Of a stretch of 5,821 bases of DNA, positions 1-5,695 are shown in pieces; position 1 is the first letter of the stretch, and each line of letters starts with the position of its first letter. Source of the stretch: an uncultured Clostridia bacterium. GTDB lineage: Bacteria > Bacillota > Clostridia > Oscillospirales > Ruminococcaceae. Location of the stretch: positions 1 to 5,821 of the forward strand of contig CAMEQX010000097.1 in assembly GCA_945933905.1 (NCBI GenBank). The letters are read 5' to 3'. A program made the translations under genes and the position numbers. The notes beneath the pieces were generated by a model. The model had not been told where the DNA came from. It made no database searches and was given only the letters and a program-made list of their open reading frames with translations.

Positions 1-1791
1 TTTGAAGAAAATTTTGCTCACCGAGGTTTTCAGGCTTCCCGTGTGTCCGACAATGTTCAGGAGGAAATTCGGCGCAAAGCCCGCCTCCTCAAAAATGCTG
101 TACATTACGCCGATATGCGAGAACAAAAACAGCGGGAGAGTCTTTGTCATATTGCCAAGAGCGAGCATTTTTACTGCATAATAGAACGCTTGACTTTGTG
201 TAACATTCGGCAAAAAATCAAGACGCTTTCCTGTTTCGGGGCTGAAAACAGCGTTGTGCTCCATAGCGTCGTTGCAGTAGAACATTGACCTTTGCCCATT
301 CGGAAAAACAAACATATTCCAGCCGGATTTTTTGTACTTGTAAGTAATCGGCGTTTTTGCAAGCATTTTGGAAATATAAGCGGAAAGATGTTTATTCGCG
401 CACTTGACAAACGGTTCCAGGCAAGCCTGCGGGAAGATTTTCTGTATTTCGTTTATCAGATTTCCGGTTTTGTTGGGCTTGACGGTTATCGTTTGAAACA
501 TATTTGGATTCATATATACGGTCAGACGAACTTCATTTTCAACCGTTCCGTCACGATTTATTGTACATTCAATGCTTTGCGGTAAAACGATGAAATTTGT
601 AAATGCGTCATAGATGTATGAGAAACCGGAACTGCCTTCCTCACGATAAGGCGTTGTTATTCCCATTGTGCCATCGCTCATACCGTATCTGTCCTGATGA
701 AATGACAAATACGGGGAGAATGGGTTGTTTTCGGCGCCTATCTTTTTGAGACGTGAATCCTTGTCTGTATCTTTATTCTTTTTATCTTCGGAACCGTCAT
801 CAAAGATAATTTTTAAGCCGGTGAGTTTATCTGTATAGGAGTTTTCTTTCGTGGCAGTTGAGTTGTCTTGCTTTTTATCGGTTGAAGCAGTTTTTTGTGA
901 TGACTTTTCGGATTTCTTATCGGCGGGATTGGTCAGCGAGATTGATTTTGAAGAAATCGTATCGGCAAGTGTGTCTGCTTTCTCCGGAGCGGATTTATTC
1001 GTTTCGTCGGGAGCGGATTCTTGTGTTATTCCGCCCTTTTTCGCCTCGGTTGAATCGTCAAAGTTTAGCTCATTCAGATTAAGCGTTTCGTCAGCAGTTG
1101 CCGGTTTCTCCGGAGCAGTTGGGACGGGATTGCTTCCGGAACTGTTTGTATCTTCGGGAGCAGTATTGGGTGATGCATTGTCCTTTTTCTCCTCGGCAGG
1201 AGCGACGAAAGACGGATTGCTCGAAGGAATTGAGTCATATTTGACTGATACAATGGGAGCAGAGCTGTTCATTCCGGAAGGAGCGGCTTCGGACGATGGA
1301 TTGTCCTGGTTTTTTGATTTAAATAGGTTTACGGTAAAGCGAAATGCTTCATTTTCAGTCGGCATAGGGACGACGGGCGCACGCTGTATTTGAAGAAATC
1401 CTGAATATTGGTCGCGATTTGTTATAGGGGGCAACACGGGAATTGAAAAACCATTGTAAGCAAAGTTACAATTAGATGAATCGGTTGTATAAAGCGCGTA
1501 TTTGTTGTCGATATCGCAATAAACGGTATATAAATTATTTGATGGCAGCATAGCGTTTGCGTATTCGGGCATGGTAGAATTTGGGTTTGTGAAACCGATT
1601 AATCTGGCAAAGCGAATCACAGGCTTCTGAAGATTACTTGAATCCAGAATGCTTATAGGTAGTTTTTTGGACAGAAATACGCATTTGCCGTCTTGATTTA
1701 GCGTAGTATCAAAGTAAATCGGTAAATTACAGACATCGATCATTTGGAAGGAATTTTTGGGGATATTGTTTATCTGGTCATATGTACTCAT
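1..1791 (-). CDS. Large P-loop ATPase of a mobile element (primase/helicase-like), partial at its C-terminal end
   Basis: The minus strand is open without a stop from an ATG at 1791-1789 to the window edge, giving 597 codons; the C-terminus is missing. The start is fixed by GGAGG (1800-1804 on the minus strand) 8 bases upstream. Three regions are visible. Residues 1-157 look globular and are not recognised. Residues 158 to about 350 are a low-complexity, probably disordered linker rich in Ala, Pro, Ser, Lys, Asp and Glu, with recurring TAPED (210-214), TAPEK (225-229), SAPDE (259-263) and SAPEK (267-271). Residues 351-597 look globular again and end with GHTGSLKT (582-589), a Walker A variant following a hydrophobic strand. 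The stretch before the P-loop resembles DUF927-type and primase-associated helicase ATPases of plasmids, phages and integrative elements. That family placement is from memory and tentative. A role in element replication is inferred. The Walker B and later motifs lie outside the window. Confidence 0.8.
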   Translation of the reverse strand, partial: MSTYDQINNIPKNSFQMIDVCNLPIYFDTTLNQDGKCVFLSKKLPISILDSSNLQKPVIRFARLIGFTNPNSTMPEYANAMLPSNNLYTVYCDIDNKYALYTTDSSNCNFAYNGFSIPVLPPITNRDQYSGFLQIQRAPVVPMPTENEAFRFTVNLFKSKNQDNPSSEAAPSGMNSSAPIVSVKYDSIPSSNPSFVAPAEEKKDNASPNTAPEDTNSSGSNPVPTAPEKPATADETLNLNELNFDDSTEAKKGGITQESAPDETNKSAPEKADTLADTISSKSISLTNPADKKSEKSSQKTASTDKKQDNSTATKENSYTDKLTGLKIIFDDGSEDKKNKDTDKDSRLKKIGAENNPFSPYLSFHQDRYGMSDGTMGITTPYREEGSSGFSYIYDAFTNFIVLPQSIECTINRDGTVENEVRLTVYMNPNMFQTITVKPNKTGNLINEIQKIFPQACLEPFVKCANKHLSAYISKMLAKTPITYKYKKSGWNMFVFPNGQRSMFYCNDAMEHNAVFSPETGKRLDFLPNVTQSQAFYYAVKMLALGNMTKTLPLFLFSHIGVMYSIFEEAGFAPNFLLNIVGHTGSLKTSVSKIFFK

Positions 1792-1833
1792 ATTATGAAC
1801 CTCCATAAGAATATAAAAATATATTATAATTTA

Positions 1834-1862
1834 ATTATATAATAAGTGTAACAAAATAGCAA
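1834..1862 (-). promoter_or_regulatory. Sigma-70/SigA-type promoter for the minus-strand ATPase gene
   Basis: On the minus strand, TTGCTA (1857-1862) and a perfect TATAAT (1834-1839) are separated by exactly 17 bases. Transcription would start near 1827, giving a leader of about 36 bases before the ATG at 1791. The left arm of a 12-bp inverted repeat (1844-1855) lies inside the spacer, so a protein bound there would block RNA polymerase. Confidence 0.6.
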
Positions 1863-1893
1863 TATCCATAATAAACAAGGCTTTGTTACACTT
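1844..1893. repeat. Perfect 12-bp inverted repeat between divergent genes, candidate operator
   Basis: AAGTGTAACAAA (1844-1855) and its exact reverse complement TTTGTTACACTT (1882-1893) are separated by 26 bases. The left arm sits between the -35 and -10 of the leftward promoter. The right arm contains TTGTTA, which could be the -35 of a rightward promoter. The arm centres are 38 bp apart, so a regulator bound at both arms could control the two divergent units together. As RNA it could also fold into a hairpin, but there is no good U-tract placement for a terminator serving either gene. The regulator is unknown. Confidence 0.55.
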
Positions 1894-1912
1894 TTTAGAT
1901 ATTTTATATATA
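1883..1912 (+). promoter_or_regulatory. Possible rightward promoter toward the 68-aa gene
   Basis: TTGTTA (1883-1888) is followed by overlapping TATATA boxes at 1905-1910 (16-base spacer) or 1907-1912 (18-base spacer). It points to the gene at 2042, with a leader of more than 100 bases. The match is weak and the region is very AT-rich, so this is tentative. Its main support is that the putative -35 falls inside the right arm of the inverted repeat, mirroring the leftward promoter. Confidence 0.3.
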
Positions 1913-2041
1913 AACATATACGAATAAAATTATATTGCAGGCAAAATATAAGGATATATGTCAAAAATTTCCACCTCATCGTTTGGTAATAATTTACATT
2001 TTCACTCACATATTATTACTTCAGATAGGAGGTAATTTACT

Positions 2042-2248
2042 ATGTCAAGAAAAAGCAAACCGATACATGTTGTGTTACATATGCCTGAATCCCCCGAGGA
2101 TATCGAGGCGATACAGGAGGTTTTCGACAAGGCTTATTGCATGTGCGTTGCCAAGAAATTGGAAAATTCAAACCTTACTGCGGACGAGAAAAGATACGTT
2201 GTTGAAAAGTTAAAGGAAAATATCATGAAAAAATCAATGCCGGTTTGA
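2042..2248 (+). CDS. Small 68-aa protein of unknown function next to the mobilization genes
   Basis: The ATG follows a strong AGGAGG (2027-2032) with a 9-base spacer, and an intrinsic terminator overlaps the stop codon, so this is a convincing small gene. The product is 68 residues with no signal peptide or membrane segment. Residues 1-14 are basic then hydrophobic (strand-like). Residues 18-40 and 46-64 look like two charged, amphipathic helices, with two cysteines at 33 and 35 in the first. I do not recognise the family. It is divergent from the ATPase gene and ends just before the candidate oriT, so an accessory role in mobilization or in regulating the element is possible from context only. 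It has no visible helix-turn-helix, ribbon-helix-helix or catalytic motif. Confidence 0.8.
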   Translation: MSRKSKPIHVVLHMPESPEDIEAIQEVFDKAYCMCVAKKLENSNLTADEKRYVVEKLKENIMKKSMPV

Positions 2249-2267
2249 ACGCCGGCATTATTTTTTT
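2236..2267 (+). terminator. Intrinsic terminator of the 68-aa gene
   Basis: AATGCCGG (2236-2243) pairs perfectly with CCGGCATT (2252-2259) around an 8-base loop, followed within two bases by seven T residues (2261-2267). The stop codon (2246-2248) lies in the loop. This would end the upstream transcript before the oriT region, implying that the mobilization genes are read from their own promoter or by read-through. Confidence 0.85.
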
Positions 2268-2289
2268 ATATCGAGATAACAAAGTTGTA

Positions 2290-2347
2290 AGGATAACGTG
2301 TAACACAAACGCGTTATCCTGCTAAGGCAGACCTTAAAAGTCTGCCT
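2290..2347 (+). other. Candidate origin of transfer (oriT) with predicted nick site and two tandem hairpins
   Basis: Hairpin 1 has AGGATAACG (2290-2298) pairing with CGTTATCCT (2312-2320). The stem extends inward by one G-U and two Watson-Crick pairs to a 7-base loop. The right arm runs into TATCCTG|C (2315-2322), which matches the YATCCTG|Y nick consensus of IncP-type and Ti-type MOBP systems. The predicted cut is on the plus strand between 2321 and 2322. Three bases later, hairpin 2 begins: AGGCAGAC (2325-2332) pairs perfectly with GTCTGCCT (2340-2347) around a 7-base loop. Neither hairpin has a T-tract, so they are unlikely to be terminators. An inverted repeat just 5' of a nick site, directly upstream of mobC-like and relaxase genes, is the usual oriT arrangement. 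The assignment is by motif and position and is untested. Confidence 0.72.
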
Positions 2348-2377
2348 GTATAAGATAATAATATATTGGAGAAAGCT

Positions 2378-2647
2378 ATGAGAACCAAGACAATTACAAT
2401 TAGTATTAGATTAAAACCCGATGAGCTTGATATTATTGAAGAAAAGGCAAGGGAATCGGGTATGAACAGAAATGCTTATATTATTACCTCGCTGGTAAAT
2501 AAGCAGGTTTCGATGAGCCCCGAACTGTTGTGCAGACTCAGACAGGTTCAGTCTTTGCTGATAAATTACACGGGCGAGTTAACCGATAGTATGAAAAATA
2601 ATTTGAATGGAGATATTGATTTTATATGTACAGCGTTGTTAAAGTGA
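2378..2647 (+). CDS. MobC-like ribbon-helix-helix relaxosome protein
   Basis: This 89-residue protein would bind DNA at oriT and help the relaxase load and nick. The N-terminus shows the ribbon-helix-helix pattern: an alternating beta strand (TKTITISIRL, residues 3-12), helix A with DELDIIEEKAR, a turn at ESGMNRNAY, and helix B up to about residue 38. The C-terminal half (about 45-89) is helical, as in MobC-type accessory proteins, but I do not see the classic Asn-rich MobC signature, so the name is by architecture and context. I chose the ATG at 2378 because GGAG (2368-2371) lies 6 bases before it; an in-frame TTG at 2366 has no such site. Its end overlaps the relaxase gene by 22 bases, and the candidate oriT lies immediately upstream. 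Confidence 0.82.
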   Translation: MRTKTITISIRLKPDELDIIEEKARESGMNRNAYIITSLVNKQVSMSPELLCRLRQVQSLLINYTGELTDSMKNNLNGDIDFICTALLK

Positions 2648-3114
2648 TTGACGAGGGCTACGAGCACCCGCTTGCTCTCAAAGGGCTGCTGAAGTATATT
2701 TTTACCGATAAATCCACGGGAAATGGGTGCTACTATATCGGCGGTGCAAACGTTGACCCGAAAAATGCCGAGGAAGAAATGAGAGCGGTTAAGCGCGCTT
2801 ACCGAAAGACAGAGGGCAGAATTGCTAGGCATTTTGTGGTTAGCCTCGGAAGCAACAGTATCTTTTTGCCGCATGAGGCGAATATTTTGGCAAGGAAGAT
2901 TTGCGAATATTACTGTTCAAGATTTCAGATAGTTTACGCAGTTCACGAGGACACCAAAAATCTTCACATACACTTTGTTATGAATACAGTAAGCTTTGTT
3001 GATGGACGTATGTTCAGCGAAGGTCCCGCCGAGCTTCAGCGATTTAAGTATTACGTTCAGCAGCTGATAAACGAGCACACGGACGAGGTTAGGTACAGTG
3101 AGTTGTTTTGTTGA
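2626..3114 (+). CDS. Short relaxase / mobilization nuclease (MobA/VirD2 type, catalytic domain only)
   Basis: Relaxases cut one strand at oriT through a tyrosine, stay bound to the 5' end and pilot the strand into the recipient. This 162-residue protein carries the family hallmarks: a candidate catalytic Tyr24 in LLKYIFTDKS (motif I), HFVVSLGS (69-76, motif II-like), and the metal-binding HEDTKNLHIHF (107-117), which fits HxDxxNxHxH with His107, His114 and His116. It stops about 45 residues after that motif, so it lacks the C-terminal region of typical relaxases, which are usually 300 residues or more. The ATG overlaps the end of the MobC-like gene and an in-frame stop lies just upstream, so no earlier start is possible. 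GGAG at 2612-2615 gives a modest ribosome site, and translational coupling is likely. It may be a naturally minimal relaxase or a truncated one. Confidence 0.9.
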   Translation: MYSVVKVIDEGYEHPLALKGLLKYIFTDKSTGNGCYYIGGANVDPKNAEEEMRAVKRAYRKTEGRIARHFVVSLGSNSIFLPHEANILARKICEYYCSRFQIVYAVHEDTKNLHIHFVMNTVSFVDGRMFSEGPAELQRFKYYVQQLINEHTDEVRYSELFC

Positions 3115-3146
3115 ACTGTCGTGAAAATCTGTTTATATCAAAATAA

Positions 3147-3181
3147 TCCCGTTCTGTCATTTGAAATTCGACAGAACGGGA
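3147..3181. terminator. Strong hairpin after the relaxase gene, probable terminator
   Basis: TCCCGTTCTGTC (3147-3158) and GACAGAACGGGA (3170-3181) form a perfect 12-bp stem around an 11-base loop, 33 bases after the relaxase stop. Only a short, interrupted T-run (ggttttcgtt) follows on the plus strand, and on the minus strand the following bases are also T-rich (attattttg). It could therefore act in either direction. Position argues for a terminator. A protein-binding site or element-related palindrome cannot be excluded. Confidence 0.6.
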
Positions 3182-3448
3182 GGTTTTCGTTGTGCATAGA
3201 TACTGCCGATTACAGTTATTGAAGGATGAAAAAGTGAACAATTTATGTCTCTTGTTTGGTAAAATTGCACAAACCTTGAAATCGCGATAACCAAGCGCTT
3301 TCTGCTGACTGAAAAATATGAATAAAAACCGATACTATAGTTCGCCTAAGGTTGTTTTAGCATTGCAAAGGGCTTTATAATGCGTCTTAATCATTGAGAA
3401 TAAGATTTTAGGAATAACGGTGATTTTGATATTTGGCGATATTGTATA
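3182..3448. other. Non-coding gap between mobilization and dpt modules
   Basis: No open frame with a ribosome site is visible on either strand. A TATAAT at 3376-3381 has only a poor -35 (TTGTTT, 3352-3357, 18-base spacer). I see no tRNA, integrase remnant, recognisable direct repeats or CRISPR-like repeats. The stretch may hold regulatory DNA, a small RNA, or the scar of a module junction, but nothing supports one choice over another. Confidence 0.5.
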
Positions 3449-3477
3449 TAGACATTGTTGATTTATTTTGGTATAAT
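3449..3477 (+). promoter_or_regulatory. Extended -10 promoter of the dptF operon
   Basis: TAGACA (3449-3454, 5 of 6 to TTGACA) is 17 bases from a perfect TATAAT (3472-3477), which is preceded by TGG to form an extended -10. Transcription would start near 3484, giving a leader of about 93 bases. That leader contains a small hairpin, ATCGAC (3491-3496) with GTCGAT (3504-3509), followed by a short T-run. It could be an operator half-site pair or a weak leader structure. This is the best promoter match in the window and implies good basal expression. Confidence 0.75.
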
Positions 3478-3576
3478 TTATACAAAGGCTATCGACAAGT
3501 TTCGTCGATTTTCATCAGTACAACTAGTTTTGTGGAGTTTTGTAGACTGTAATGGAGAGAATTGGTGAGGTGCAAT

Positions 3577-3927
3577 ATGAAAAATCCAGTTTGGTCAGAG
3601 GACGAAGAGGTTTTGCTAGTTGATTTATACTTTAGGCTGACAAAGTATAATATCAAGATAAATGATGCCGACCAAGAGGTGGCTGTTCTGTCATATATCT
3701 TGCGCTCACATGCTAAATTTGAAGGGTTTGATATTGGTCCTACGTTCCGAAATGAAATTGGGATAAAGAAGAAAATGTTAAACTTAAGGTATGTGGATAC
3801 TCAAGGCGCGGAGGGTTTAAGCGCTTATTCTAAAGGGGATTTAGAAATGTACAAAAAGTTTATAAACGAGCCGGAAAAGATGAGGGAATACGCCTGTTCA
3901 GTAATTAAACAGTGGAATATGTTTTAA
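3577..3927 (+). CDS. 116-aa protein resembling the N-terminal domain of HNH endonucleases, co-operonic with dptF
   Basis: The product starts NPVWSEDEEVLLVDLYFRL (residues 3-21) and contains FRNEIGIKKKMLNLRYVDT (57-75), GLSAYSK (80-86) and a closing helix. This pattern (W-[ST]-x-E-E near the start, FRN-x-x-G-[IV], a K-rich stretch, then GLS-x-x-S) recalls the N-terminal domain of many HNH restriction endonucleases, where an HNH nuclease domain normally follows. Here the protein ends after that domain with no nuclease motif, so it may be a DNA-binding or adaptor subunit. The resemblance is by eye. I chose ATG 3577 because GAGG (3567-3570) lies 6 bases upstream; an in-frame TTG at 3562 overlaps that site. 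It is the first gene after the strong promoter and lies 38 bases before dptF, so a shared transcript is likely. A role in phosphorothioation-dependent restriction is inferred from position. Confidence 0.8.
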   Translation: MKNPVWSEDEEVLLVDLYFRLTKYNIKINDADQEVAVLSYILRSHAKFEGFDIGPTFRNEIGIKKKMLNLRYVDTQGAEGLSAYSKGDLEMYKKFINEPEKMREYACSVIKQWNMF

Positions 3928-3965
3928 TTCTTTGGAAAAATAATATTTAGGAAGGTAGTTCTGGT

Positions 3966-5693
3966 ATGTCGATTAAATGCGAATTGGTGGAAGAATTGAG
4001 AAGATTAAAGAAATCATCTCTTGAAGCTGTTGATAGTGAAAACGAGTTTTCTGATTTCAAGAAATATATGCACGTTCATAGAAAAGTCGAAGATGACTTG
4101 ATAAGCACTATCGAGCATGCTAAAAGCCTTCCCGGAAAATGCTTGGTTCTGGTATGCGGAAATGTTGGAGACGGTAAGTCCCATTTGATTTCTTACCTAA
4201 ACAATCACGAAAACAAGTATCTTCAAGGCTTTGATATACATAATGATGCAACCGAAAGCTTTGATAGATATAAGGATGAAAAACAAACTCTTGCTGAAGT
4301 GCTGGAGGAGTTTAGCGATGATAAACTTTGTGAAAACGGTACTTGCAAAAAGATAGTAGCCATCAATTTGGGCGTATTAAGCAACTTCCTTGACTCCGAG
4401 CAAGGCAAGAGGTTTACTAAGCTAGCCAAGTATGTTGAGGACAATAAGATTCTTACCTCTACGGATATAGGGGATACTTCAGATGAGAATAACATCTTTT
4501 TCCACGTTAATTTTGGTGATTACCATATTTATAGATTAAATGAAGGGAAGATAGATTCGCCTTACATTTCTGAACTCATAGATAAGATATTCGGTGAAAG
4601 TCCTGATAATCCTTTTTACAGCGTATTTAATCACAGATGCGGATTATGTCCCTTGGCAGACAAATGTCCTGTTAAATACAACTATCAGATGCTTGGCAAT
4701 TCAAGTGTGAAAAACGGAATTATTTCAGTGATAACTGAAACTATTGTAAAGGATAAGATTATCTTATCCACTCGTGACTTGCTGAACTTTTTCTATGATA
4801 TTTGCGTATATCCCGACTTTTCAACCAAGTCTATTGAAAAAAGTAAAGATTTTTTGTCGGATTTTATGAATTATACAATTCCAAATATGTTGTATGGTCA
4901 TGAAGATGTGTCTATGCTTCTGCACCATATTAGCAATTATGATTTTTTGAACCACAGGTCAGAAGATTTCGACAATTTGACAACTCGCTTTAATACAGCT
5001 GACAGCGTATCTCAGATGTTTGAAGAGTATCTTGAGGATTCTGCTTGCAAGGACTTTATGCTGAAAAACAAGGATAGTTACGATGGTATTTCCTCAAAAC
5101 GCGAGGCGGTTTTTAAATATCTGTGCAGATTGATTAGAATATCGGGCAAAAGCAGCCTAAATGTAATAGACAGCGATTTTGAAGAGTTTATCGGTTATGT
5201 TTATGCTGCCGCTCGGAATGATATACAGGCTCTAAAACCATTGTATAGGGTTGTTGAAAGATGTATTTACGCGTGGAATGGGTCGACAGAAAACTCTCAT
5301 ATTAAAAGCGCAACATCAAATATTGACTATGAGATATCGACCCTACTTACCGTGAAGCCTCATTTGGGTGCTGCCGAATTTATTGACGAGACTGTTTTTG
5401 ATAAGTTTACGCCGAATGTTACGGTGTCATTTAATCAAAGCGAATCGGTTCAGGTAGTATCAATTTCTATTGATTACGATTTGTTTCGTATGTTAAATAG
5501 AGTTGCTAATGGATACAGACCATCGGCTCAAGATAACAACCATTATGCAAACTTTGTTTTATTTATAAACAAGCTGTTTCGCTGCAAAAAGAACGATGAT
5601 ATTGGCATCACAATTTTACATCATAGTCACGATGAACTCAAGAAGTATCAATTAACACGCGACCCGTTTGGCTTTAATTTTGAGGAGGTGTGA
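3966..5693 (+). CDS. dptF: DptF, ATPase-like subunit of DNA phosphorothioation-dependent restriction
   Basis: DptF acts with DptG and DptH in the cytoplasm to restrict DNA lacking the phosphorothioate modification made by DndABCDE. The 575-residue protein shows the DptF pattern: an N-terminal LKKSSLEAVD with EFSDFKKYMHV (about 14-37), Walker A GNVGDGKS (65-72) after a hydrophobic strand, then FDIHNDATESF (89-99), IVAINLGVLSNF (130-141), HVNFGDYHIYRL (180-191) and KIILSTRDLLNFFYDI near 260-275. A cysteine cluster (C225, C228, C234, with H223) suggests a metal site. I recall this as the TIGR03238-type family and cannot run the model. Length fits a complete family member. The start has AGGAAGG (3949-3955) 10 bases upstream. 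The gene is noticeably more AT-rich than the relaxase. The stop lies two bases before the next start codon, as in a tight operon. Confidence 0.88.
   Translation: MSIKCELVEELRRLKKSSLEAVDSENEFSDFKKYMHVHRKVEDDLISTIEHAKSLPGKCLVLVCGNVGDGKSHLISYLNNHENKYLQGFDIHNDATESFDRYKDEKQTLAEVLEEFSDDKLCENGTCKKIVAINLGVLSNFLDSEQGKRFTKLAKYVEDNKILTSTDIGDTSDENNIFFHVNFGDYHIYRLNEGKIDSPYISELIDKIFGESPDNPFYSVFNHRCGLCPLADKCPVKYNYQMLGNSSVKNGIISVITETIVKDKIILSTRDLLNFFYDICVYPDFSTKSIEKSKDFLSDFMNYTIPNMLYGHEDVSMLLHHISNYDFLNHRSEDFDNLTTRFNTADSVSQMFEEYLEDSACKDFMLKNKDSYDGISSKREAVFKYLCRLIRISGKSSLNVIDSDFEEFIGYVYAAARNDIQALKPLYRVVERCIYAWNGSTENSHIKSATSNIDYEISTLLTVKPHLGAAEFIDETVFDKFTPNVTVSFNQSESVQVVSISIDYDLFRMLNRVANGYRPSAQDNNHYANFVLFINKLFRCKKNDDIGITILHHSHDELKKYQLTRDPFGFNFEEV
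5683..5688 (+). promoter_or_regulatory. Strong ribosome binding site inside the end of dptF
   Basis: AGGAGG lies within the last codons of dptF, 7 bases before the ATG at 5696. It is among the best ribosome sites in the window. It shows that the frame beginning at 5696 is meant to be translated, which makes its early stop notable. Confidence 0.75.
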
Positions 5694-5695
5694 AA

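Noticed and set aside
43..585. Open frames on the plus strand (43-288, 292-585) and on the minus strand (171-410)
   Set aside because: All lie within the long uninterrupted minus-strand gene, in other frames, with no good ribosome sites or recognisable domains.
851..1393. A 180-codon plus-strand open frame
   Set aside because: It is antisense to the Ala/Pro/Ser-rich linker of the minus-strand ATPase gene. It has no ribosome site, and its Ser/Phe/Ala composition is what the opposite strand of that linker gives.
1824..2213. Open frames 1824-2009 (minus) and 1935-2213 (plus)
   Set aside because: The first is an AT-rich intergenic frame with hydrophobic low-complexity translation. The second overlaps the well-supported 68-aa gene in another frame and lacks a ribosome site.
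2566..2874. Minus-strand open frame opposite the relaxase
   Set aside because: It is a shadow of the relaxase and MobC-like genes, which have clear family motifs.
3318..3380. A 20-codon frame starting ATG at 3318 in the non-coding gap
   Set aside because: No ribosome site precedes it, and its length is well within chance.
3340..3420. Possible CRISPR repeat or RNA gene in the gap
   Set aside because: No repeat unit recurs, and no tRNA cloverleaf or known riboswitch core could be drawn.
4223..4495. Minus-strand open frame inside dptF
   Set aside because: It is antisense to conserved DptF motifs and has no independent support.
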